Positions 24,733-32,297 of a DNA stretch of 64,000 nt are shown here, piece by piece. Position 1 is the first letter of the stretch; every line of letters starts with the position of its first letter. The notes beneath the pieces are model-generated. The model made no database searches. It was not told the DNA's origin and saw nothing but the letters and a program-made list of their open reading frames with translations. The position numbers and the translations under genes are program-made. Source of the stretch: Psychrobacillus sp. FSL K6-4046 (lineage in GTDB: Bacteria; Bacillota; Bacilli; Bacillales_A; Planococcaceae); contig NZ_CP152020.1 in NCBI RefSeq assembly GCF_038624605.1, forward strand, positions 2,907,312-2,971,311. The letters are read 5' to 3'.

Positions 24733-25020
24733 GCAACTGCAGATTTTTCTGCAACACTTCATGCCATTCGCGCAACACTTGATCCATTGGCTCAACACTT
24801 ACTCTTGTTTCCGCAACACTTCGAGTGTTTTGCGCAACTCTTTTTTTATCAGCAACACTTCATGTCATTTGCGCAATACTTGAACCATTTGGCGCAACAC
24901 TTACCCTTGTTTCCGCAACACTTACCCTTGTTTTCGCAACACTTCGAGTGTTTTGCGCAACTCTTTTTTTATCTGCAGCACTCCATACCATTTGTGCAAC
25001 GCTTTATTCTCTCTAAACCC
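24733..25020 (+). repeat. Higher-order tandem repeat of 21- and 18-nt GCAACACTT units
   Basis: Fourteen degenerate units each begin with GCAAC or a close variant. Starts are at 24733, 24751, 24772, 24792, 24813, 24834, 24852, 24873, 24894, 24915, 24936, 24957, 24975 and 24996. Most are 21 nt, one is 20 nt, and the T-rich GCAACTCTTTTTTTATC type is 18 nt. Unit types recur in the order A-B-C-D-E, A-B-C-D-D-E, A-B, a nested repeat of about 102 nt. It lies between the NERD gene and the degU terminator. Confidence 0.85.
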
Positions 25021-25029
25021 TTCCCCAAA

Positions 25030-25064
25030 ACCAAAAACCCCTCCAACAAAAAAATCTGGAGGGG
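25030..25064 (-). terminator. Intrinsic terminator of degU
   Basis: CCCCTCCA (25038-25045) pairs with TGGAGGGG (25057-25064). On the minus strand the stem is followed by TTTTTGGTTTTGG, 37 bp after the degU stop. Confidence 0.85.
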
Positions 25065-25100
25065 CATACATATTGGGCACTATATTAATCTATTATAGTA

Positions 25101-25775
25101 TTATCGAACTTCAACCCAACCGTTTTTGATGCCGGTTACTACGGCTTGGGTACGGTCGTTTACGTTCATTTTTTGAAGAATGCTGGATACATGGTTTTTA
25201 ACTGTTTTTTCGGAGATGAATAGTGTTTCTCCAATTGTACGGTTGCTTTGTCCGTCAGTTAGTAATTGTAGTACTTCGCATTCGCGCTTCGTTAGTAAGT
25301 GGAATGGGCGACGGATTTCCGTTTGGTGGAAGTTTCCTTTGTTTTCGCGTTCACTTAGACGACGGAATTCTGATACTAGATTACGAGTTACTTTTGGGTG
25401 TAAGTAAGAGCCACCTTTAGCTACTACTTTGATTGCTGAAACGATTGCCACAGCATCCATTTCTTTTAACATATAGCCTAATGCACCAGTTTTCAATGCG
25501 TGAGATACGTAAGATTCATCATCATGGATAGAAAGCATGATTACTTTTGCATCTGGGAATTTTTCAATTAGTTCTTCTGTAGCGTCTACGCCATTTTTGG
25601 TTGGCATGTTGATGTCCATTAACACTACGTCTGGTAAGTTTTGCTCATATAAACGTAGAACATCGTTGCCGTCGCTACCTTCTGCCACTACTTCAAATGA
25701 ATCTTCAAAGTCTAGTATTCTCTTTACTCCCTCACGGAAAAGTTGGTGATCATCTATAATGATAATTTTTGTCAT
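25101..25775 (-). CDS. degU: Response regulator DegU
   Basis: This 224-residue NarL-type regulator has a receiver domain (acidic pair D8-D9, phosphoacceptor D54 in VVLMDINMP) and a LuxR-type helix-turn-helix near 155-220 ([25 protein letters not shown] region). It is phosphorylated by DegS and controls exoenzymes, motility and competence in B. subtilis. It lies 36 bp downstream of degS with its own terminator. Confidence 0.96.
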   Translation of the reverse strand: MTKIIIIDDHQLFREGVKRILDFEDSFEVVAEGSDGNDVLRLYEQNLPDVVLMDINMPTKNGVDATEELIEKFPDAKVIMLSIHDDESYVSHALKTGALGYMLKEMDAVAIVSAIKVVAKGGSYLHPKVTRNLVSEFRRLSERENKGNFHQTEIRRPFHLLTKRECEVLQLLTDGQSNRTIGETLFISEKTVKNHVSSILQKMNVNDRTQAVVTGIKNGWVEVR

Positions 25776-25811
25776 TGGTCATTTCCTCCTATTAAAAAAC
25801 AGCTATAGTTT

Positions 25812-26957
25812 CTATTCCTCATTTATTGGAATACTAAACAAAATAGTAGTTCCATTTCCCGGGGTTGATAAAATTTTCATCGAACCCTCTAGTAAATCGA
25901 CTCTCTCTTGCATTCCGATTAAGCCGAATGATTTTTCTTTTACCACTTTTGGATCAAAACCGATTCCATTATCCTTCACGATAATGTTCATCTTATGTTT
26001 CACCCATTCTACCTTCACCCATGCCTCTGAAAACTGACCGTGTTTTAGTCCGTTCGTCAGACATTCTTGGATTAAACGGAAAATGGCTACTTCAAATTTA
26101 GGCTGAATTCGTATTTCTTCTCCATATGTTTGAAAATGTACTTTCTTTGTGGGATTATATTCTCCCGTAGTGGCGATGTATTTTCGAAGCGTCGGGATTA
26201 ATCCTAGGTCATCTAGCGCCATTGGGCGTAAGTCATAGATAATGCGACGTACCTCCGAAAGTGCTTCGCGCACAGTACTCTTCAATTCGATAATTTCCTT
26301 CATGGCCTCTTCTCCACCACGCTGCTGATACGTAAGATTGATTAAATCCGTTCTTAGTAACACGTTTGCTAGCATTTGGGCAGGACCATCATGGATTTCT
26401 CGTGAAAGGCGTTTTCTTTCTTCTTCTTGTGCTTCAATAATTTTCAGTGTAAAATCCTGTTTAATTTTTGCGTTTTCAAGTGCTTCTCCTACTTCCTTTA
26501 AATCTGAAGTAAGATAGTTGATGACAATGTTGACTTGATTGACAAGCTGATCTGCACGTTCTATCATTTCTAATAGTCCCTGCAACCTTCGTTCCAGTTC
26601 ATCTCTACGCTGTCTCAGTTGTTTTTCTTCATTACGTTTGATTAAAAGATTAATTTGAAGCTCATTTGCATTTTCATAAGCGCTACGTACTTGCGGTTCA
26701 TCGTATGAGTTAAAATTCTTCGAAACCTCTGCTAATCTATTACGAGCAAGTCTCGACTTTGCCTCAAGCGAGTCTCCTTCCAGAATGACAGCCTCAATGC
26801 TTCCGCGAATTATTTCTAACTCAACTTTCATTTCCTCGAAGCTTTGACGACTTTGTTCGCTTATAATAAATATATCCTTTTTAGAATGATCCATTACTTC
26901 GACCATTCGATCGAAAATAACATCTAACGATTGTAATTCAAGATTCTTGTTCGTCAT
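25812..26957 (-). CDS. degS: Cytosolic sensor histidine kinase DegS
   Basis: This 381-residue kinase has no membrane segment. It has a long N-terminal coiled coil with a DegS sensor region (about 1-175), the HisKA_3 motif EEERKRLSREIHDGPAQ with the phospho-His, and a GHKL ATPase domain with N box, DNGIGFDPK and GLIGMQERV. I chose the ATG at 26957 because GGAG lies upstream and the family starts here; the longest frame adds 13 residues. It pairs with DegU next door. Confidence 0.95.
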   Translation of the reverse strand: MTNKNLELQSLDVIFDRMVEVMDHSKKDIFIISEQSRQSFEEMKVELEIIRGSIEAVILEGDSLEAKSRLARNRLAEVSKNFNSYDEPQVRSAYENANELQINLLIKRNEEKQLRQRRDELERRLQGLLEMIERADQLVNQVNIVINYLTSDLKEVGEALENAKIKQDFTLKIIEAQEEERKRLSREIHDGPAQMLANVLLRTDLINLTYQQRGGEEAMKEIIELKSTVREALSEVRRIIYDLRPMALDDLGLIPTLRKYIATTGEYNPTKKVHFQTYGEEIRIQPKFEVAIFRLIQECLTNGLKHGQFSEAWVKVEWVKHKMNIIVKDNGIGFDPKVVKEKSFGLIGMQERVDLLEGSMKILSTPGNGTTILFSIPINEE

Positions 26958-27096
26958 CTGTTTTTTCTCCTTTAAACATTTAACATGAGTCTTCATTCAT
27001 TTTTACTGACAAATTCTATTATAGCACTAATTAACTAAAATTAAATTAAAATTAGTTTACAAGTATGTTTCAAAGCATTTAGGAGGGAAATTTATT

Positions 27097-27732
27097 ATGA
27101 GAAACAATTATCAAACAATTAAGGGATACGCACAAAGTGAAATTATTATTCAAAAGTCCCGATTTATAACTTATATTCAACGTGCAGAAACAGAAGAAGA
27201 AGCACAAGATTTTATTAATAGTATCAAACAAAAGCATAAAGATGCTAATCATAACTGTTCTGCATACATAATTGGCGAGCATGATCACATTCAAAAAGCG
27301 AATGACGATGGCGAACCAAGTGGTACTGCTGGGTTTCCGATGCTTGAAGTCCTTAAGAAAAGAGCACTTAAAGATACTGTCGTAGTAGTGACACGGTACT
27401 TTGGGGGCATTAAGCTTGGGGGCGGTGGCCTAATTCGGGCTTATAGTAAAGCGACTACGGAAGGCATCGAGGCAGCAGGCGAAGTAGAATGTCAGCTCCA
27501 TCATTTGATGAAGATTTCTATTGACTATACATGGCTAGGTAAAGTTGAAAACGAAATTAGAAACTCCGTTTATCCTCTAAAAGAGATTGCTTACGCAGAT
27601 TTAGTGGAAATTTTTGTATACACTAGAGCAGAAGATGAGTTAAAATTTTTAGAGTGGGTGACAGAAATAACAAACGGCCAAGCAATAATCGACAGTGTGG
27701 AGAAAGTATTTTTGGAGTTTGATGTCGTTTGA
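27097..27732 (+). CDS. yvyE: YigZ/YvyE family protein (UPF0029, IMPACT-like)
   Basis: This 211-residue protein has the family motifs KSRFITYIQ, ANHNCSAYIIGE, DDGEPSGTAGFPMLE and VTRYFGGIKLGGGGL. YigZ proteins resemble IMPACT and bind nucleic acid or ribosome-related targets; the precise role is unsettled. AGGAGG precedes the ATG. It is divergent from degS as in B. subtilis and is probably co-transcribed with the CAP-domain gene 32 bp downstream. Confidence 0.93.
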   Translation: MRNNYQTIKGYAQSEIIIQKSRFITYIQRAETEEEAQDFINSIKQKHKDANHNCSAYIIGEHDHIQKANDDGEPSGTAGFPMLEVLKKRALKDTVVVVTRYFGGIKLGGGGLIRAYSKATTEGIEAAGEVECQLHHLMKISIDYTWLGKVENEIRNSVYPLKEIAYADLVEIFVYTRAEDELKFLEWVTEITNGQAIIDSVEKVFLEFDVV

Positions 27733-27764
27733 TTTATAATTAGGTAGAGGAGTGATGGAAAAAG

Positions 27765-28934
27765 ATGAAAAAATTCTCAATTTTACTTGTGTTACTATTC
27801 GGCTTAAGTATTGCTCCTGCAATTACTTTTGCAGCTGATTGTCCAGATAAAGTTACTTGGGATGGCGTTGAGCTGAAAAAAGGACAGATTGGTAGAGTGC
27901 TTATCCAACAGCCAACGACGATTTATAAAAACAATAATGGCAACTTTGAACCATTTCGAACAGTAAAGCCTGGAGATAATTATCGAGTCTATGCTAACAA
28001 GTCCACATATTACCACCTTGGTGGCGGATTAGTGATTAAGGACGATGCATCTATTATTTATCAAACACCATCTAAATCTAAACTTAGCCAATTAAATTGC
28101 ACACCTGCTCCGACAACTTCTTTTATGATTGGCGATTCCATTTCAACAGTCACTAATAAGCTCGGTGCTGCGAAGAAAACAGTCGCTAACGAATTTGGAG
28201 CAATTACTGGGATTTACCATAACAATTACGACAAGTTTTATGCGATCAGTACTCTTAGTAATAAAATATCTTCTTTATATACAAAGGATAAAAGCTTTCA
28301 AGTTAACGGAATTTCCGTATCCAATACAATCAATCAGCTCGAGAACAAATTTGGTAAAAGCTATGAAACAAGTGGTAATACGTACCCAGTAGAGATTATT
28401 ACTTACTCGACACCAAAATATGAAGCAAACTTCTTCATAGATGTCCATAACGACAACAAAATCTCAGCTATTTACTTAGTAGACTACCAACTAATAAATA
28501 ATAATCCAAATTTATATCCAAAAAAGTCTACAACATTAGAAACAGGTTACGAGAATCTTTTATTTGATTTAATCAATGCAGAAAGAAAAGCTCATGGTGT
28601 TCAAGTTTTACAATCGGCTCCAAAGGCAGCGAATGTAGCGCGCAAGCATAGTGCGGATATGGGCAAGAACGATTATTTCAATCATAATAATCTTAAAGGT
28701 GAGTCACCTTTTGACCGTTTAGAAAAAGGAGGCGTACAATTTAGAAATGCCGGAGAAAATATTGCAATGGGATACACGGATCCATACTTTGCCCATGAAG
28801 CATTAATGAATTCACTAGGACATCGGAAAAATGTAATAAACTCTGCCTACACTCATGTAGGAGTGGGTGTCTACTTTGTGAAATGGACACATGGCTCGAT
28901 TCCTTATTACACTCAAAATTTTATAAAACCTTAA
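27765..28934 (+). CDS. Secreted CAP-domain (SCP/PR1) protein
   Basis: This 389-residue exported protein has a signal peptide (1-23, FAADC), an N-terminal domain at about 25-110 with WDG, GQIG, KPG-x-x-YRVY, LGGG and TPSK motifs, a CAP-associated middle region (120-245) and a C-terminal CAP domain from about 265. The CAP domain has HSADMGKNDYFNHNN, GENIAMGY and GHRKNVINSAYTHVGVGV, including the histidines and glutamate of the CAP cavity. The N-terminal domain also opens the protein at 52073-54583. The role is unknown; YkwD/YlbC-type CAP proteins are wall-associated. Confidence 0.88.
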   Translation: MKKFSILLVLLFGLSIAPAITFAADCPDKVTWDGVELKKGQIGRVLIQQPTTIYKNNNGNFEPFRTVKPGDNYRVYANKSTYYHLGGGLVIKDDASIIYQTPSKSKLSQLNCTPAPTTSFMIGDSISTVTNKLGAAKKTVANEFGAITGIYHNNYDKFYAISTLSNKISSLYTKDKSFQVNGISVSNTINQLENKFGKSYETSGNTYPVEIITYSTPKYEANFFIDVHNDNKISAIYLVDYQLINNNPNLYPKKSTTLETGYENLLFDLINAERKAHGVQVLQSAPKAANVARKHSADMGKNDYFNHNNLKGESPFDRLEKGGVQFRNAGENIAMGYTDPYFAHEALMNSLGHRKNVINSAYTHVGVGVYFVKWTHGSIPYYTQNFIKP

Positions 28935-28942
28935 TACCTAGT

Positions 28943-28990
28943 AGAGTGTAGACAAAGTCTCGTATTTTGGCTTTGTCTGCACTCTTTTTA
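28943..28990 (+). terminator. Intrinsic terminator of the CAP-domain gene
   Basis: AGAGTGTAGACAAAG (28943-28957) pairs with CTTTGTCTGCACTCT (28971-28985), 15 bp with one G-T pair, followed by a T-run. Confidence 0.92.
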
Positions 28991-29019
28991 AATGACATCA
29001 CGAATAACGAGGGAATTAT

Positions 29020-29424
29020 ATGAAAAAAAATTTAGTAACCGTATTTGGTATATTAATAGTAATTGCTAGTGTTCTTGGCACACTTATAGTCTCCATGGCA
29101 GCAGAAATTGGAGTCCTATTGCTAGTTGGCATTGAATATGATCATTGGTCGAATCTAATTTGGTTTATTATTATTTATGGAGTTATTGAGTTCATCATAA
29201 TTTTGGTAGTTGATGCATTGATTGAAGGTAAGTCGGATAATCATCAGAAGTTCCATAAGTTTTTTAGTTATATGATTGTATCATTTATACTCATTATGAC
29301 CGTTTCGTTTTACCTAGATTCCATCTACTTGCCGGTAACGGGAGCTGTTATTTTTGCTATCGCCTCAGCTGCAATATATTTATTGTTTAGCTTGTGGGGT
29401 AAAAAAGATATAAGCGAAGACTAG
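29020..29424 (+). CDS. Small membrane protein, possibly YrvL-like
   Basis: This 134-residue protein has four predicted membrane segments, about residues 8-30, 45-65, 80-100 and 105-127, with a hydrophilic loop of lysines and histidines in the middle. The pattern GIEYDHWSNLIWFIIIYGVIEF resembles the YrvL family of small regulatory membrane proteins, but the match is from memory and weak. GAGGGAATT precedes the ATG. It follows a terminator, so it probably has its own promoter. Confidence 0.7.
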   Translation: MKKNLVTVFGILIVIASVLGTLIVSMAAEIGVLLLVGIEYDHWSNLIWFIIIYGVIEFIIILVVDALIEGKSDNHQKFHKFFSYMIVSFILIMTVSFYLDSIYLPVTGAVIFAIASAAIYLLFSLWGKKDISED

Positions 29425-29845
29425 TAAAATACTGTTTCCATTGAAGCTATAAACCGGTTGACAGAGACTTCACGACATTTTTAATTGCTTTAACAAAAGC
29501 ATATTACTCACCCTGTTGTATCAACATCATGTCTTCATAAAAATTTTTAGCATAGAGGTATATGGTAAACTAGTTTAATGTTATAGTTACATCTGAAATA
29601 GTAACTTTACTCTATACATCTCTACTCGAAAGCATCCCATTTTAAGGTCCTACTTTCCCTGTGATTGTAGCGGCAGGCGGCGACTCCAACGGGATGAGTG
29701 GGACAGATAAGACATCACAACCACGCGCGTTAGCGATGGGTGATGGCTTATCGCTCACCCCGTGGAAAGCGTCCGCCTAAAGCGTAAATCGGCGATTTTG
29801 TATTTACCTATATTCCATTATGTGATCAGCAATTATTTATATATA
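29425..29845. other. Gene-free interval with a long hairpin element
   Basis: There is no gene in about 420 bp. A TTGACA hexamer (29458-29463) has no good -10. The main content is the hairpin element at 29675-29778, listed separately. Confidence 0.6.
29675..29778. repeat. GC-rich 104-nt imperfect hairpin, probable dispersed intergenic repeat
   Basis: AGGCGGCGACTCC at the left pairs with GGAAAGCGTCCGCCT at the right, and the inner ACGGG, GATAAG and CATCAC pair with CCCGT, CTTATC and GTGATG. The element is far more GC-rich than its surroundings. It resembles CGGCGACTCC...CCGCCT elements that I recall between genes in many Bacillaceae genomes; whether it is transcribed is unknown. Confidence 0.6.
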
Positions 29846-29885
29846 AAAAAGCAAGAACATTGATTCCTCAACGTTCTTGCTTTTT
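29846..29885 (-). terminator. Intrinsic terminator of lytB (possibly bidirectional)
   Basis: GCAAGAACATTGA (29851-29863) pairs with TCAACGTTCTTGC (29868-29880). It is flanked by A-run and T-run on both sides, so it works on the minus strand for lytB and could also stop plus-strand transcripts. Confidence 0.88.
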
Positions 29886-29891
29886 GCTTTA

Positions 29892-31430
29892 TTAATATTT
29901 TTCAATCGTTACACCCTGATAGTAATGCTTGAGTATGCGATCGTATGTCCACCCAGCTTCTGCTCGTGCTTTGGCACCATATTGACTCATACCGATACGA
30001 TGTCCGTAGCCTTTCCCGTTGACTGTCACAGATTGAATACCTGTTTGAACAGTATCAGTGTTCACAGCACCGCTGCTAGTTTGGATGCTTACTGATCCTT
30101 CTGGAATCGTTACAATACCATTAGCTGTTTGAACGGAAACACCAGTTAGTGAATCCACAGGAACTGTACCTTTAGCCTGTTGAACAGTAATATCATTTAC
30201 TCCCCCACCAGTTGGTTTTGTAAATGCAACGTCAAACCAGCTTGACTTCAAGGATTTGTTGCTTGCATCTAAGAAAACATTACGCATTACTGTTTCATTG
30301 CCTGTAATAGTTTTCTCTCCTGCCGAGGTTACAGCTGTTACGGCTGTTACTTCACCATTTGCTCCACCTTTTGTCAGCTTAATATCCAATAGCTGATCAG
30401 TAGGGCTAAAACCAAACTTCGTCAAAATATTAGATACTGGAATTTGAACAGACCAGTTCTTGTAAGGAGATTGTTCAATCGAATCATCGACTGATACAAA
30501 CTGTGGTACCTGCGTTGAATCCCATACATCACCAATATTCGCTGTTCTTCCACCACTAGTAGAATAATAGTAAGCCTGTACAAGCTTACCTTTATATTTA
30601 ACTACTAAATCCTTTGTAGCATCTATTGCTGCATTTGAGTTTTTATGCTCTGATGAATATCCTTTATACATTTGATCCTTAGTCGTGCTACTTAAGATAC
30701 CTGATTTACTTAGTGTATAGCTACGAGCTGCAATAGTTTGAGCCTTCAGTGCTTCTATATGCCAGGAAGCAAAAGATTCATTTGGAATAACTCCCTTTAA
30801 GTAGTTTTCTAAATCCAGTCTATTCACAATTTGTACATTGGATCCAGATTTAACTACATTGAAGCTTCCTCTATATTGCGTGCCGTTTGGTGTCTTTCCA
30901 AGTGGCTGCGAGACGACTGATGACAAAGTTGCGTCTTTAGCAGGGACCCAAGAGGATACCCCTTGTTCGTCCGTAATGGAGTACCAAAGCTCTCCATTCC
31001 CATTTGTAAACTCCGTTACATATTTTGCCCCTTGGAACGGTTGATAGGATTTTACAACCCCATAATCAGCGGTTGCACCCTTTCTGCCTTCAACAGGAGC
31101 TCTAAAAACAACTATTTTTTCATTTCCTGTCACAGCATGTAAGGCATAGCCTTGGGAAGAGTACATAGATGCCCCCATTTGATAAATGGAAACCTCTCCA
31201 TTCACCTGAGAAAACGTTATAGGTGTATCAGGCATTGCAAAGAACATTTCTTTAGTTGTAAGATTTTCTAATTTATATACACCATTTAAAGTTAAAGAAG
31301 TTGTAAAGGTATTGTGTACCTCGACTTGTATTTGCTTCGAATAGGTCTCCTGCTTGTACGCAAGTGCTGTATTGGCTGACGCAAAGCTTAATGAAACAGC
31401 CGCTAATACTGCTACAAATTTTTTATTCAA
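29892..31430 (-). CDS. lytB: SpoIID/LytB-domain amidase enhancer
   Basis: This 512-residue secreted protein has a signal peptide (1-24), a central SpoIID/LytB domain from about residue 185 (LDLENYLKGVIPNESFASWHIEALKAQ region, then AYYYSTSGGRTANI) and the C-terminal GYGHRIGMSQYGAKA motif. B. subtilis LytB stimulates the amidase LytC. The start is TTG at 31430, directly after the TAA of the upstream gene, whose end carries the ribosome site (GAGGTGA). The order resembles lytABC with a large amidase gene upstream. Confidence 0.92.
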   Translation of the reverse strand: MNKKFVAVLAAVSLSFASANTALAYKQETYSKQIQVEVHNTFTTSLTLNGVYKLENLTTKEMFFAMPDTPITFSQVNGEVSIYQMGASMYSSQGYALHAVTGNEKIVVFRAPVEGRKGATADYGVVKSYQPFQGAKYVTEFTNGNGELWYSITDEQGVSSWVPAKDATLSSVVSQPLGKTPNGTQYRGSFNVVKSGSNVQIVNRLDLENYLKGVIPNESFASWHIEALKAQTIAARSYTLSKSGILSSTTKDQMYKGYSSEHKNSNAAIDATKDLVVKYKGKLVQAYYYSTSGGRTANIGDVWDSTQVPQFVSVDDSIEQSPYKNWSVQIPVSNILTKFGFSPTDQLLDIKLTKGGANGEVTAVTAVTSAGEKTITGNETVMRNVFLDASNKSLKSSWFDVAFTKPTGGGVNDITVQQAKGTVPVDSLTGVSVQTANGIVTIPEGSVSIQTSSGAVNTDTVQTGIQSVTVNGKGYGHRIGMSQYGAKARAEAGWTYDRILKHYYQGVTIEKY

Positions 31431-32138
31431 TTATCTCACCTCAGTTAACGTACTTAGTACCCAACCTTTGTTTCCTTTTGGGGATTGAACATTGTACCAC
31501 GTTTCACCTTTTGCATTTTTAAAAGAACTTATGTATTTTAAAGAAGTTCCTTTTGCTACTAGTTCGATAGAAGCATAGCTAGTTGTAGCACCTTTACGGA
31601 TGTTCACTGCTTCTTTTGCACTAACAGAGCTTGGTGTTACATTACTTGGCTTTGTTGTTGTAACGTCTCCAGAGTTAACCCACCCTTTTACAGTTGAAGA
31701 TACTTCTACTCGGTACCATAGATTTGAGCCCGTACCGTGCTGATCAATTACATTTAAGGCTTTGTTTGCTGTAAATGTTGCAAGCACCTTATAATTACGT
31801 GTAGCTCCGCTATGAGCCTTCACGCTGCTAGCATTTGTATATACTACTGAAGGTAACGTACCAGGAGTAGGTGTGTCAGGTGTTGATGGGATAGGCGGAA
31901 TTACTGTGCCACCCTCTGAAACTGCTTTTTGCAGTTGCTTAATCATAGCGTCCTGCTCAGCAACTTTCTTTTCTAAAGTTGTTACTTTTGAATTTAATGG
32001 ATTCAATTGAGATTGCACCCAATCAACCGAAGCTAATAGTAGATTAGAATTTGCCTTTGTAGAGGCTGGTGTATTAATTGCAATTAGAAAGCTTAAGGCT
32101 AAAACAACACCAATCGTTGTAAGTATTTTCTTTTTCAT
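31431..32138 (-). CDS. Secreted protein with coiled coil and two bacterial SH3 domains
   Basis: This 235-residue protein has a signal peptide or anchor (8-28), a coiled coil at about 48-72 (LNSKVTTLEKKVAEQDAMIKQLQ region), a proline/threonine linker, and two SH3b domains (about 100-160 and 170-233, each ending in KGWV). SH3b domains bind peptidoglycan. It overlaps the lytB ribosome site and lies between lytB and the amidase gene, the position of lytA. The sequence does not resemble the small LytA of B. subtilis. Confidence 0.85.
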   Translation of the reverse strand: MKKKILTTIGVVLALSFLIAINTPASTKANSNLLLASVDWVQSQLNPLNSKVTTLEKKVAEQDAMIKQLQKAVSEGGTVIPPIPSTPDTPTPGTLPSVVYTNASSVKAHSGATRNYKVLATFTANKALNVIDQHGTGSNLWYRVEVSSTVKGWVNSGDVTTTKPSNVTPSSVSAKEAVNIRKGATTSYASIELVAKGTSLKYISSFKNAKGETWYNVQSPKGNKGWVLSTLTEVR

Positions 32139-32224
32139 TTTTTGTCTTCCTTCCTATCTTTTATTGTTTTATCGCTAGAAATGACTAATGACTAATGACC
32201 CAATATTTCGACAAAGAATTTACC

Positions 32225-32275
32225 CAAAAAAATGGCCGATATGTCCTAGGAATCATTCCTAGGAGTATTATCGGC
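32225..32275 (-). terminator. Intrinsic terminator of the amidase gene
   Basis: GCCGATA (32235-32241) pairs with TATCGGC, with an inner CCTAGGA/TCCTAGG stem. On the minus strand it is followed by CATTTTTTTGGG. Confidence 0.85.
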
Positions 32276-32297
32276 ATTATTTCCTATTACTTAACAA

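Noticed and set aside
24733-25020. CRISPR array
   Set aside because: Units are degenerate and contiguous with no unique spacers between identical repeats, and no cas genes are present.
24787-25098. A 103-residue repeat protein on the plus strand
   Set aside because: It starts at TTG without a ribosome site, several frames are equally open because of the repeat, and the end runs through the degU terminator.
29458-29486. Sigma-A promoter for a small RNA
   Set aside because: TTGACA is perfect, but the hexamer 17 bp downstream is TTAATT, a poor -10.
32139-32297. Sigma-D promoter before the two-SH3/lytB genes, as in B. subtilis lytABC
   Set aside because: AGCGATAA is present but TTAG replaces TAAA at the right distance, which is too weak to call.
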